The notes under the pieces were generated by a model. It was given only the letters and a program-made list of their open reading frames with translations, was not told the DNA's origin and did no database searches. 64,000 nucleotides of DNA from SpSt-1165 sp964391725 (GTDB lineage Bacteria; Chloroflexota; Anaerolineae; Anaerolineales; Anaerolineaceae), in the NCBI GenBank assembly GCA_964391725.1, contig CAYMNB010000001.1:1-64000 (forward strand), written 5' to 3'. Shown one piece after another: positions 24,902 through 33,368 of the stretch; positions within the stretch are counted from its first letter, which is position 1; every line of letters starts with the position of its first letter. The translations under genes were made by a program, and so were the position numbers.

Positions 24902-27880
24902 ATGGGCAAACTTCAACTTTCCCTGTTGAATTCCAATGACACCGCCAACGTCAACCGCCTGCAAACACTCCTGTCGTTATCGATCACAGTGAGTTATGCC
25001 CTGATCGTTATTGGATTCAGCCTGCTGCTGCAAACCTTGCTGAGAACCAATAACACCCTCGTATTAGGCGTGTTGGTGCTTGGTTTCGCCATCTTGCTAT
25101 TCCCCCTGCACCAATTGCTTGAAAAACGCCTCAATACCGTTTTTCAACAACCAACAGAGGCCTACCAGGAGAATCTAAAGGAGTTTGCAGTAGCCTTAAC
25201 CAATTTGCAAACACCGGTAGCAATTGCAGAAGTATTATGTGAGCAGATATCAAACGCACTAAATCCCGCGTCAGTTTTTGTTTACTTATTTGACGAGGAC
25301 AAACAGGTGTTCGCTTCTGTCACCTCCAATCATCCCTCGATGAACACGGAAGTCACTTTCCTGCCTCAATCTGAGTTGGTATCGATCCTGGAAGAACAAG
25401 AAAGTGTATTCATTGATCTCACAGATATACCGCCAGTTCTTTCAGCCGTACAGGCAAAAATCAAATTAATAGATTGCAATCTGTTTATAGCCTTGCCCGG
25501 TCGTCAGGCTGGGCAGTTAAGTGGATGGGTTGCGTTATCGCACAGTGCAGAAGAAGCATTTTCTCCGTCGCAGTTGAATTTTTTGCAGACTGTTTCGCAC
25601 CAATCAGCCATTGCCATCGAACGCAACTCAGTGGTAGAGAATTTGGAAAACCGTCTGCGTGAAATGGACGTCCTTCGCATCATCTCCGAAGGAGTGAACC
25701 TCACCCTTGAGTTGAACGATATCCTCGAATTGGTCTATTTCCAAACCAGTAAGATCATCCCCTCCAGCGAATTTATCATCCAACTCTATGACGCAGATAT
25801 TCAAGGTTTTCTGAACCTGTTTGTGGTAAAAGACAATAATCGCATAACAGCCGAAGAGAACATTTTCGTGCCTGCCATTTCATCCCTGCAGCAGATAATC
25901 AGCACAGGTGACACACTCACTGCCACGAATTTCCGCCTGGAGATCGACCCCGATTCAAAAGATGATGTTTATGCCTGGATGGGCACCCCCCTGAAGACCA
26001 GTGATGCTACCATCGGTGTGATGAGCATTGCAACACGAGATCCGGCCATGACATTCACCTTCACCCAGCGGCGTATGTTTGAATCCATTGCCGGACAGGC
26101 ATCGGGCGCTATCATAAAAACCCGCCTGATCGATGAAACCAACCAGCGTGCCAAACAATTCTCTGCGCTGAATGAGGTAACACAACAAATTACCTCTACA
26201 TTCAATGTAGATTTCCTGCTCCATACCATTGTTGAACGGGCAGAAGCCATGCTGGATTGCGAAGCCTCCAGCCTGCTTTTATTCGATGAAGAAAGAGAAA
26301 ATCTTTACTTTCGGGTTGTCACCGGGCCTGTAGCAGACCAATTGAGAAATAAACCGATCGAAAAAGGGTCAGGGTTTGCCTGGCAAACCGTCAGCGAAAA
26401 AAAATCAATTATCAATAACAGAATCCTGACCACCGATGCTTGGAATCAGCAGGTCGATGCCTCAACGGGATTTGAGACCAAATCCATGTTGACTGCTCCT
26501 CTTATCAGCCAGGGAGAAGTCATTGGTGTCATTGAAACCATCAACAAAATTAATGGCCAGCCCTTCACCGAAGTGGACCGAGAAATTCTCCAGGCTTTTG
26601 CCGGACAAGCCGCCATCGCCATCGAAAACGCCGAATTGTATACCCAGACTGACCAGGCATTGTCAGAGCGTGTTGAAGAGCTCTCCATCATGCAGAATAT
26701 TGACCGTGAGCTTAACACCAGTCTTGATATAGCGCGCGCCATGCAAATCACCCTGGATCACGCCATGATGCGCTCACACGCAGACGCAGCTTTCATTGGG
26801 TCGGTGAATGTCCCCGAACGAACCATAACCATCATGTCTTCTGAGGGCTATCCCGAGGAAGCGAGTCTACCCCAACAGGAAATCCTTTCCATCAACCACT
26901 ATCCCAATATTCAGAATATTCTGGAAACCGGCAAGGCGCAATCTATCGCTATTGAAAATGATCAAGAATCAATACTTCCCAATTGCCAACGACAGACCAT
27001 CATCCCTATCAACCGTGAAAACGCCCCCATTGGGGTGATTATTCTTGAAATGTTGGAAGCCGATCCAATCGATGAAGAAACCATAGAATTTCTAACCCGC
27101 TTGAGTGATCACGCGTCCATTGCCATCGCCAACGCTGACCTGTATTCGCAAGTGCAAAGCGCCAATATCGCCAAAAGTGAATTTGTGTCATTCGTGTCAC
27201 ATGAATTAAAAAATCCCATGACATCCATCAAGGGATACACGGATCTGCTTCTCGCCAAGGCTGTCGGTCCAGTTACCGAAGCCCAGGATAATTTCTTGAA
27301 TACCATCCGCTCCAATGTCGAACGCATGAATGTGCTGGTATCTGACCTTTCAGATGTCAGCCGCATTGAAGCCGGCCGATTACGCCTTGATTTCGCCAAA
27401 CTCGATTTGAAAAAATTAATGGACGAAGTCATCCGTTCTCAATCTGCTATGATTGAGCGCAAAGAACAACAACTGTTGATAGAAATTGAAGAAAACCTGC
27501 CCCCGATTTGGGCGGATCGGTATAGGGTAGTACAGATTATCACCAACTTGATTTCTAATGCCAATAAATACACCGGCCAAAACGGCATTGTTACCTTCAC
27601 CGCCGAACAATCACCCAACATTTGGGATGCAGAAGGCGCTCCCAATGTCGTTCACATATCAGTGAAAGACAACGGTATGGGAATATCAGCAGAAGATCAG
27701 GCGATGATTTTCCAAAAATTCTTCCGGACAGAATCCGCCAAATCCAGCGATATGCCCGGGACCGGTTTGGGCTTGAACATCACCAAAAACCTGGTCGAAA
27801 TGCAGGGCGGCACGATCTGGTTCGAAAGCGCTTTGGGAGAGGGCACCACTTTCCACGTGACATTCCCGGTCGCAGATTAA
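24902..27880 (+). CDS. Membrane-associated sensor histidine kinase with about four GAF domains
   Basis: 992 residues. Two transmembrane helices near the N-terminus (about 22-45 and 52-72) leave almost no extracellular loop, so sensing is probably cytosolic. Four GAF-like modules follow at about 90-240, 260-400, 420-575 and 600-745; the third is the clearest (LLFDEERENLYFRVVTG, GFAWQTV). Then the HisKA domain with phospho-accepting His767 in SHELKNPMTSIKGY and an HATPase domain with N-box NLISNANKYT (about 881), DNGMGIS and GTGLGLNIT. No response regulator lies beside it, so it is an orphan kinase. Input signal unknown. Ribosome-binding site AAAGGA. Confidence 0.9.
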   Translation: MGKLQLSLLNSNDTANVNRLQTLLSLSITVSYALIVIGFSLLLQTLLRTNNTLVLGVLVLGFAILLFPLHQLLEKRLNTVFQQPTEAYQENLKEFAVALTNLQTPVAIAEVLCEQISNALNPASVFVYLFDEDKQVFASVTSNHPSMNTEVTFLPQSELVSILEEQESVFIDLTDIPPVLSAVQAKIKLIDCNLFIALPGRQAGQLSGWVALSHSAEEAFSPSQLNFLQTVSHQSAIAIERNSVVENLENRLREMDVLRIISEGVNLTLELNDILELVYFQTSKIIPSSEFIIQLYDADIQGFLNLFVVKDNNRITAEENIFVPAISSLQQIISTGDTLTATNFRLEIDPDSKDDVYAWMGTPLKTSDATIGVMSIATRDPAMTFTFTQRRMFESIAGQASGAIIKTRLIDETNQRAKQFSALNEVTQQITSTFNVDFLLHTIVERAEAMLDCEASSLLLFDEERENLYFRVVTGPVADQLRNKPIEKGSGFAWQTVSEKKSIINNRILTTDAWNQQVDASTGFETKSMLTAPLISQGEVIGVIETINKINGQPFTEVDREILQAFAGQAAIAIENAELYTQTDQALSERVEELSIMQNIDRELNTSLDIARAMQITLDHAMMRSHADAAFIGSVNVPERTITIMSSEGYPEEASLPQQEILSINHYPNIQNILETGKAQSIAIENDQESILPNCQRQTIIPINRENAPIGVIILEMLEADPIDEETIEFLTRLSDHASIAIANADLYSQVQSANIAKSEFVSFVSHELKNPMTSIKGYTDLLLAKAVGPVTEAQDNFLNTIRSNVERMNVLVSDLSDVSRIEAGRLRLDFAKLDLKKLMDEVIRSQSAMIERKEQQLLIEIEENLPPIWADRYRVVQIITNLISNANKYTGQNGIVTFTAEQSPNIWDAEGAPNVVHISVKDNGMGISAEDQAMIFQKFFRTESAKSSDMPGTGLGLNITKNLVEMQGGTIWFESALGEGTTFHVTFPVAD

Positions 27881-27898
27881 TTTCGCAACAAAACAAAT

Positions 27899-27932
27899 TA
27901 AGAGGCGCAGGTGACAAAACCCGCGCCTCTTT
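27899..27932. terminator. Terminator between histidine kinase and trpB2
   Basis: Inverted repeat AAGAGGCGC with GCGCCTCTT (outer arms 27900-27908 and 27923-27931), followed by TTGG on the plus side and TTAATTTG on the minus side. Shared by two converging genes. Confidence 0.65.
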
Positions 27933-27937
27933 GGTTC

Positions 27938-29305
27938 TCAGATAGACACCTTTGGCAGGCGTTCTTCGATTGTACTGATCGCCTCTTCCGGGTAGGTATA
28001 GTCCACCAGCGCACCTGACAAGTAGTTTTCGTATGAGCTGAGATCAAAATGACCATGCCCAGAAAGATTGAATACTATCACCCGTTTCTCGCCGGCTTCT
28101 TTTGCCTGAAGGGCTTCGTCTATAGCTGCCCGGATTGCGTGGGCAGATTCTGGCGCTGGCAGGATACCTTCGGTTCTGGCAAAAATCGCTGCCGCTTCAA
28201 AGGTTCCCAACTGATGAACAGCAATCGCATCGATAAGTCCTGCATCGCACAAGGCACTCAAAGATGGCGCCATGCCATGATACCGCAAACCCCCGGCATG
28301 AATGGCAGCGGGAATGAAATCTGATCCCAGAGTGAACATCTTGACGATGGGCGCCATTTTGGCAGTGTCGCCATAATCAAAAGCATATGTCCCCCGCGTT
28401 ATCGAAGGAGTTGCTGCGGGCTCTACCGCCACCAATCGCGTCCTCTGCCCATTCTTAAGATTCTCTCGCAGGAAAGGATAGGCAATGCCGCTGAAATTCG
28501 ATCCACCACCCACACAGCCGATGACAACATCCGGATATTCGCCTGCCAGGTCCATCTGCTTCAACGTTTCTTCGCCGATCACAGTTTGATGCAGCAATAC
28601 GTGGTTAAGCACTGACCCCAGTCCATACTTCTTTGTCCCGCCTGAGAGAGCTGCCACTTCCACAGCCTCTGAAATAGCAATACCTAATGACCCGGGGTTA
28701 TCAGGGGTCTTTTCAAGAATCGCCCGACCGCTGTGCGTGCGGTCGCTGGGGCTGGCAAAGACTTCTGCCTCATACATCTCCATCAGAATCCGCCGGTATG
28801 GTTTTGCAAGGTAGGACACTTTCACCATGAACACTTCCAGCGAGATGCCCATGAAATTGCACGCCATCGCCAGCGCTGAACCCCATTGCCCTGCCCCGGT
28901 CTCAGTGGTCATGGCATGTACCCCCTCCACCTTGTTGTAAAAAGCCTGGGGAATGGCAGTATTCAATTTATGACTGCCCGAGGGAGAGGCGCCTTCATAC
29001 TTGTAATAAATGTGGGCTGGTGTGTCCAGTTTCTTTTCTAGCTGCCGGGCTCGAATCAAAGGTGTCGGGCGGTACAGCTTGTAAACATCCCTGACTTCTG
29101 CCGGAATTTCTATATAGCGCTCGGTGCTGATCTCCTGTTGAATCAACGCCATAGGAAACAGAGCGCTCAGAAACTCCGGGGTCACAGGTTCCAAAGTTTG
29201 CGGGTTCAACACAGGTGCCGGGGTGATGTCAGCATCTGCCAAAATGTTGTACCAAAACTTCGGAATATCACTCTCACCCAAATTGAAACGAATTGTGTCT
29301 GTCAT
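27938..29305 (-). CDS. trpB: Tryptophan synthase beta chain, TrpB2 type
   Basis: 455 residues, longer than TrpB1 (about 400) and matching the TrpB2 branch. PLP-binding Lys113 in GSHKLNTA, the TETGAGQWGSALA loop (about 134-146), and the phosphate-binding GCVGGGSN (about 262-269). It joins indole and serine to give tryptophan; TrpB2 enzymes often act without TrpA. No other trp gene is in the window. Expression is very likely controlled by the T-box leader directly upstream, which fits a need that rises when tRNA-Trp is uncharged. Ribosome-binding site GGAGG is 8 nt before the ATG. Confidence 0.93.
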   Translation of the reverse strand: MTDTIRFNLGESDIPKFWYNILADADITPAPVLNPQTLEPVTPEFLSALFPMALIQQEISTERYIEIPAEVRDVYKLYRPTPLIRARQLEKKLDTPAHIYYKYEGASPSGSHKLNTAIPQAFYNKVEGVHAMTTETGAGQWGSALAMACNFMGISLEVFMVKVSYLAKPYRRILMEMYEAEVFASPSDRTHSGRAILEKTPDNPGSLGIAISEAVEVAALSGGTKKYGLGSVLNHVLLHQTVIGEETLKQMDLAGEYPDVVIGCVGGGSNFSGIAYPFLRENLKNGQRTRLVAVEPAATPSITRGTYAFDYGDTAKMAPIVKMFTLGSDFIPAAIHAGGLRYHGMAPSLSALCDAGLIDAIAVHQLGTFEAAAIFARTEGILPAPESAHAIRAAIDEALQAKEAGEKRVIVFNLSGHGHFDLSSYENYLSGALVDYTYPEEAISTIEERLPKVSI

Positions 29306-29335
29306 GTCAAAATCCTCCTACTATTTTTATTTAAC

Positions 29336-29369
29336 AAAAAAACCATCCATCCTGTTCAAGGACGAATGG
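29336..29369 (-). terminator. T-box attenuator (intrinsic terminator)
   Basis: On the minus strand, CCATTCGTCC (29369-29360) pairs with GGATGGATGG (29352-29343) across a 7-nt loop, 10 pairs with two G-U, followed by seven U (29342-29336). It overlaps in function with the T-box sequence just upstream, as expected for the terminator that competes with the antiterminator. Confidence 0.85.
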
Positions 29370-29410
29370 CTTATATACCTTCCGTGGTGCCACCTTGTTT
29401 AGACCAAAAA

Positions 29411-29438
29411 AACCATTTGTGATGCACTACAAATGGTT
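29411..29438 (-). other. Second terminator-like hairpin inside the T-box leader
   Basis: Minus-strand AACCATTTGT pairs with ACAAATGGTT (10 bp, 8-nt loop) and is followed by a run of U (29412-29406). It lies upstream of the T-box motif, where stem III normally sits. It is probably stem III, but the U-run makes it look like a separate terminator. Confidence 0.55.
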
Positions 29439-29664
29439 CCGCCAGCCTCACTCTTTTCGGATACGGCCAAAAATCGGCTTATATCCTCAATCCTGTTAAC
29501 GGAGATCAATCCGGCTCAGACTACTCGATTTCTTTCATCCTGCAACTCCGAGGACCATTCATCTTTTTTGAAACCGTGGCATTTCACCAAATCACCACTC
29601 TCTGGAGGTTCCTGAAAAAGACTACTATCCCTCTTCTTCGTTTTTTTATTGTTAAATTAGGGCT

Positions 29665-29692
29665 ATTATAAGGTTTATTGGGGTCTTGTCAA
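29665..29692 (-). promoter_or_regulatory. Promoter of the T-box-trpB2 unit
   Basis: On the minus strand a perfect TTGACA (29692-29687) and a perfect TATAAT (29670-29665) are separated by 16 bp. This is the best sigma-70-type promoter in the window. It overlaps the stop codon of the upstream gene (29689). The start would lie near 29658. Confidence 0.8.
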
Positions 29693-30276
29693 GCCAAATC
29701 GACAAAATCAATCTCAGAAAAATGCACCGCCTGGTAGGTTTCGACCGTCAAAGTACCTGCTTTCCAGCGATTGCCGTCAACACCCATTTTATGGCACAAG
29801 TGTGTGAGGAAATCCTCCACCTCAGGCAACTGCTCCCATACCTGCGGCAAAAACGTTGCCCGATGATGACCCTCGCTCAGAATCACTCCATCAACACCCG
29901 GCCGTAATTTTTGCTTTAGGTCTTCAGCATCAGAATACGCCAGCGGCAGTGGATCAGTCAGATATGACACCTCCACCACAATTTCAGCCAGCTCGCTTTT
30001 CTGCACCGGCGAAAACCGGTAATCATGGAATGCTGCTGCTTTGGCATGCTCGCACACATCTTGCACCAGAGGCTGGTAAGCCGAAAGGGTACCGATGCAG
30101 CCACACAGTTGTCCATGCTTTGTTAATGTAACAAACGTCGCCCCAAATTCCTGCAGATGGGCAGGAATTTCATCAAAGTTGGGCCGTTTTTTACTCTTAT
30201 CGAATTCACCCAAAATACAATCTCTGGCAATCGCTAACAACATTTTCATATCATCGCTGCTGAAGTGGACGGTCAA
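29689..30276 (-). CDS. AMMECR1-domain protein
   Basis: About 195 residues of the AMMECR1 family, with the hallmark LCGCIGTL (about 57-64) and the preceding FVTLTKHGQL. Its molecular role is not established; in some bacteria it is fused to or neighbours MEMO-like and radical-SAM proteins. I place the start at TTG 30276, which has AAAGGAG seven bases upstream; a TTG at 30294 lies before that site and is unlikely. Divergent from the amidase gene. No radical-SAM or MEMO gene is adjacent, so the three-gene system cannot be claimed here. Confidence 0.85.
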   Translation of the reverse strand: MTVHFSSDDMKMLLAIARDCILGEFDKSKKRPNFDEIPAHLQEFGATFVTLTKHGQLCGCIGTLSAYQPLVQDVCEHAKAAAFHDYRFSPVQKSELAEIVVEVSYLTDPLPLAYSDAEDLKQKLRPGVDGVILSEGHHRATFLPQVWEQLPEVEDFLTHLCHKMGVDGNRWKAGTLTVETYQAVHFSEIDFVDLA

Positions 30277-30295
30277 TTTAATGCTCCTTTCCAAT

Positions 30296-30324
30296 TTGCT
30301 TCACTATCTCAGTTACTCTATAAT
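30296..30324 (+). promoter_or_regulatory. Promoter of the amidase gene
   Basis: TTGCTT at 30296-30301 and TATAAT at 30319-30324 with a 17-bp spacer on the plus strand. The start would be near 30331, giving a short leader to the ATG at 30355. Confidence 0.65.
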
Positions 30325-30354
30325 CATCCTACTAATACCATTATAGCCAACAGA

Positions 30355-31131
30355 ATGAGTTATATGAACACTACCAACCCTCAACTTTTTCAAACTCTCA
30401 TAAAAATCGGTAAAATGGTCAGTGTTTTTGCCTTTGTTTCTGCAACCCTGTTTACGATGTGGACACCGGCAAACATCCTGGTTAACCAGAACCAACTGGT
30501 TGGCTTGCCGTTCGCCGATAATGCCGCGTTGGTTGTTGACTCAGAACAAGCTGTATCACCTTACCAAAAAATCGGTATCATTGTTGGACACCATGGCTAC
30601 GCCCCAGAGGGAATACCTGACCCGGGTGCCGTCTGCCCGGATGGGTTAACCGAGGTATCCTTGAATTTGCGGATTGCTACCCTGCTGCGGCAGGACCTTT
30701 TACAGGATGGGTTTATCGTAGAGCTTTTAGATGAAGTGGATCCACGCCTGGAAGGATACGAGGCTTTGGCGGTCATCTCAATCCACAACGATACATGTGA
30801 ATACATTGATAACAGCGCAACCGGCTTCAAAGTAAAAGCAACCTATAAGGAAACCAACCAGCCTGAATTAAGTGAACGACTGGCTGCCTGCATTGTCAAC
30901 CGCTACAATACCGTCACAGGGTTGCGTTATGATCCCAGGGTGACCGACGATATGACCAGATACCATGCGTTTGAAAAGTTCGCCGGAAACACCCCAAGCG
31001 CGATCGTCGAAACTGGCTACATGCTGCTTGATCGGCAGCTGCTAACCGAACAACCCGACCTGGTGGCGCATGGTCTGGCACAGGGCATCCGCTGTTATGC
31101 CTACAATGAGACCATCAATTTAGGGCAATAG
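30355..31131 (+). CDS. N-acetylmuramoyl-L-alanine amidase (Amidase_3 type)
   Basis: About 258 residues. One N-terminal hydrophobic segment (about 17-33) acts as signal or anchor. The catalytic domain shows GHHGY and DPGAVCPDG (about 80-96), the zinc Glu in EVSLNLRIA (about 101-109), SIHND (about 140-144) and the catalytic Glu in ETGYMLLD (about 223-230). It would cut the bond between muramic acid and the stem peptide. ATG 30364 is an alternative start; neither has a clear ribosome-binding site. The next gene, 7 nt downstream, is an LD-transpeptidase, so cutting and crosslinking enzymes are co-expressed. Confidence 0.82.
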   Translation: MSYMNTTNPQLFQTLIKIGKMVSVFAFVSATLFTMWTPANILVNQNQLVGLPFADNAALVVDSEQAVSPYQKIGIIVGHHGYAPEGIPDPGAVCPDGLTEVSLNLRIATLLRQDLLQDGFIVELLDEVDPRLEGYEALAVISIHNDTCEYIDNSATGFKVKATYKETNQPELSERLAACIVNRYNTVTGLRYDPRVTDDMTRYHAFEKFAGNTPSAIVETGYMLLDRQLLTEQPDLVAHGLAQGIRCYAYNETINLGQ

Positions 31132-31138
31132 ACAGAAG

Positions 31139-32158
31139 ATGATGGACAACATTTCTCCTCAATTTTCGGATTTCCTGCAGATGGCGCTAAGCGCTTATCA
31201 GGGTAAAGACCTGTTGAATGCCAAACGCTATGCCAAACAGGCGCAGAAACTGAATCCAATGCATGAAACACCCTGGCTGATTCTGGCTGCCACAACCAAT
31301 CCTGACCAGGCGCTGCAATACCTGACAGAAGCAAAAAGCCTGATACCCGATTCACCGCGCATCGATCAGGCAATCCAAATATCCCGCCAAAGGATCAATA
31401 AAGCAGCTATTCAGGAAAACCACAAATCCACTGAAACACCTTCGCCACCCAAAAATACAGCGGTGGCAAAGCCAAAAAACACCTCAAAACCAAAATGGCT
31501 TGGAACAATGCTGGTTATCCTGGTACTTCTTTCTCTGATAATAGTCGCCGTTGGGCAGCACCCTCCCATCCGCCACATGGTGTCCGCTTTCTTTGCCACC
31601 CCGACCATCAACAATGAACGGCCGCATGATTTTTACCAAAAACCAAGCATCACCCCCAGTAGCACGATAACCCCGACACTCACAAGCACCCCGACACCGA
31701 CTGCCACCACAACGCCTACCCTTACATCGACAGCAACCCCAACCAACACTGCCACTCCGACAGCGACCCAAACATTCACGCCCACATCGCTGCCCGTGAT
31801 CACTGCCGAACGCTGGATTTTGGTAAAACTAAGCGAACAAATGCTCTACGCCTACGAAGGCGATCAGATCGTGAATACTTTTCTGGTTTCTACTGGCCTA
31901 CCCAATACCCCCACTGTAATGGGTCAATTTGCTGTGTATATCAAGTATCGATACACCAACATGTCCGGCCCGGGTTACTTCCTCGCTGATGTTGAATACA
32001 CCCAATATTTCTACAAAGATTACGGCATTCATGCTGCTACCTGGCACAACAATTTTGGTACACCCATGAGTCATGGTTGTGTCAACATGCGTCTCGAGGA
32101 TTCCAAGTGGTTGTTCGATTGGACAAAGATAGGCACTGTGGTTTATATTCAATACTAG
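31139..32158 (+). CDS. TPR-transmembrane-LD-transpeptidase (YkuD)
   Basis: 339 residues with an uncommon layout. A cytosolic TPR-like N-terminus (about 1-85) is followed by a linker, one transmembrane helix (about 121-142), an extracellular Thr-Pro linker (about 172-218) and a YkuD domain (about 222-339). The catalytic motif is HAATWHNNFGTPMSHGCVNM with Cys314. It would make 3-3 crosslinks in peptidoglycan. The TPR may bind a cytosolic partner across the membrane from the enzyme. Second gene of the amidase operon; its start lies 7 nt after the upstream stop. Confidence 0.88.
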   Translation: MMDNISPQFSDFLQMALSAYQGKDLLNAKRYAKQAQKLNPMHETPWLILAATTNPDQALQYLTEAKSLIPDSPRIDQAIQISRQRINKAAIQENHKSTETPSPPKNTAVAKPKNTSKPKWLGTMLVILVLLSLIIVAVGQHPPIRHMVSAFFATPTINNERPHDFYQKPSITPSSTITPTLTSTPTPTATTTPTLTSTATPTNTATPTATQTFTPTSLPVITAERWILVKLSEQMLYAYEGDQIVNTFLVSTGLPNTPTVMGQFAVYIKYRYTNMSGPGYFLADVEYTQYFYKDYGIHAATWHNNFGTPMSHGCVNMRLEDSKWLFDWTKIGTVVYIQY

Positions 32159-32164
32159 AGGTAG

Positions 32165-32587
32165 ATGAATATGGCAATGAAAGCAATCTTTGAAGGTCTG
32201 GTTTTTGACGAAAACGAAAACCCTGCTGATGTGAGAAATATTGGCGATGAAGCATTTTATGTGGTTGACGATGATGGCTTTATGCGCCACATCCCTGCTG
32301 AAGATGTAGACCGTCAGATTATTGAACAACTAAAAAAACAATTCGATGAAAACAAAGAAGCCATCATTGAACAATCAGCCAAATTGCTGGGCATCGAAGA
32401 TCCTTTTTCACAGGCCGCCATGGCAAGCAAATTGGGTGATTTTGACCAGCAATACGACCTGTTAAAAATGGTGGGCATACCAGAAAACGATCGCATGTTT
32501 TTGGGCATGGCTGGTTTCAAGGTCATCATTGACATCCATGGCAATTTGGTGGAATTCCACCAACCCAGCCAGCCTGAAGAAGAATGA
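32165..32587 (+). CDS. Conserved-looking protein of unknown function
   Basis: 140 residues, not recognised. It begins MNMAMKAIFEGLVFDEN, has an N-terminal segment rich in small beta-strand-like turns (EAFYVVDDDGFMRHI), then a charged helical middle (about 50-80) and an acidic end. No signal peptide or membrane helix. It lies 6 nt after the LD-transpeptidase stop with AGAGGTAG before the ATG, so it is the third gene of that operon. A strong terminator follows. ATG 32171 is an alternative start. Confidence 0.65.
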   Translation: MNMAMKAIFEGLVFDENENPADVRNIGDEAFYVVDDDGFMRHIPAEDVDRQIIEQLKKQFDENKEAIIEQSAKLLGIEDPFSQAAMASKLGDFDQQYDLLKMVGIPENDRMFLGMAGFKVIIDIHGNLVEFHQPSQPEEE

Positions 32588-32605
32588 TACTTTGAGTTGT
32601 TGCAC

Positions 32606-32641
32606 AAAAAAAGCGGTGAGTGTTAATTCACCGCTTTTTTT
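32606..32641. terminator. Strong bidirectional terminator
   Basis: A7GCGGTGA (32606-32619) pairs with TCACCGC-T7 or longer (32628-32641), 8-nt loop. Ends the amidase operon on the plus strand and the DUF4013 operon on the minus strand. Confidence 0.9.
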
Positions 32642-32663
32642 TTATTTTATGTGGAGAAAAATT

Positions 32664-33344
32664 TTAGATTTCGAGTACCCCTGCCTCGTTCGGTAGAGCG
32701 AGAGAGCCTTTCTTATAGGCTTGCCCCAAGAAACTGCCCAATATCGAGGCAGAATATGGCACCGTGAACAACACCCCCAAACCACAGGCGATGCTACCTA
32801 ACATTGAAAGAATAGGCGTAACAATGATATAGACTGCCAAAACCAGCAGGTAGGGAACGATAGCATTCTTCAAAATGCTGAAATTGCGTTTGAAGTTGAA
32901 CGCAGCTTTGAAGTCCTTGAGTTGGAGATCAATAAGCGCTACAAAAGATAGGAAGCCCGTGAAGATGCTTACCAACAGGGCAAGGCCACCGCAGCAAACA
33001 CTGGTCACTATCATGATCCATTCAGAACCTCCCGGTCCTGAATCAGCGGTTAAAAACGCAGCAATGGCAATCGGAACGACGAACAAAATGACGGGAATAG
33101 AATAGACAAACGAAACCACCGCACCCAGAAGACCCTTAACAATGAATTGACCGAAATTAATGTCCGGTAACTCAACCTCGTCACCGCTTTGCGCTTTGGT
33201 GAAACGTCCGGCGACTTCCATGGTCCATCCAATCAAGTAAAATGGCCCGACGATTGGGATCAAGGTGATTAAACCAGTCAAGAGCAGTTTTTTCCACCAG
33301 ACCTCATCTTTGAATTGATACGAAAATGCTAAGCCGAAATCCAT
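32664..33344 (-). CDS. DUF4013 membrane protein
   Basis: 226 residues with about five or six hydrophobic helices and short loops, matching DUF4013 (LLLTGLITLIPIVGPFYLIGW near the N-terminus, GFLSFVALIDL in the middle). Integral to the cytoplasmic membrane; function unknown. It starts 24 nt after the second cyclic-di-AMP-receptor-like gene and has an AAGGAG site, so the three form one operon. A link with cyclic-di-AMP signalling is possible but only by position. Confidence 0.78.
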   Translation of the reverse strand: MDFGLAFSYQFKDEVWWKKLLLTGLITLIPIVGPFYLIGWTMEVAGRFTKAQSGDEVELPDINFGQFIVKGLLGAVVSFVYSIPVILFVVPIAIAAFLTADSGPGGSEWIMIVTSVCCGGLALLVSIFTGFLSFVALIDLQLKDFKAAFNFKRNFSILKNAIVPYLLVLAVYIIVTPILSMLGSIACGLGVLFTVPYSASILGSFLGQAYKKGSLALPNEAGVLEI

Positions 33345-33368
33345 ATTGTTCTCCTTGTATTATGTTTA

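Larger units (their letters stand above)
29336..29658 (-). promoter_or_regulatory. T-box riboswitch leader of trpB2
   Basis: About 320 nt of leader RNA. The conserved T-box reads AAGGTGGCACCACGGAAGG (29396-29378); the UGGCACC core pairs with the tRNA acceptor end. Stem I signs are AGUAG near the 5' end, AGAGAG (29603-29598) with GGTG..GGTGAAA, GCCACGG closing, then CCTCGGAGTTGCAGG. The downstream GAGTAG...GCCGG...CCGTTA string is also usual for T-boxes. A GAAUGG segment (29560-29555) offers UGG, the Trp codon, as specifier; a one-base shift would read GGU. The terminator follows at 29369-29336. Uncharged tRNA-Trp would switch trpB2 on. Confidence 0.85.

Noticed and set aside
31660..31800. Tandem-repeat DNA in the LD-transpeptidase gene
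   Set aside because: It is codon-level low complexity coding for a Thr-Pro linker; similar DNA occurs in the PBP1 tail (about 37050-37130). Not a CRISPR or mobile repeat.
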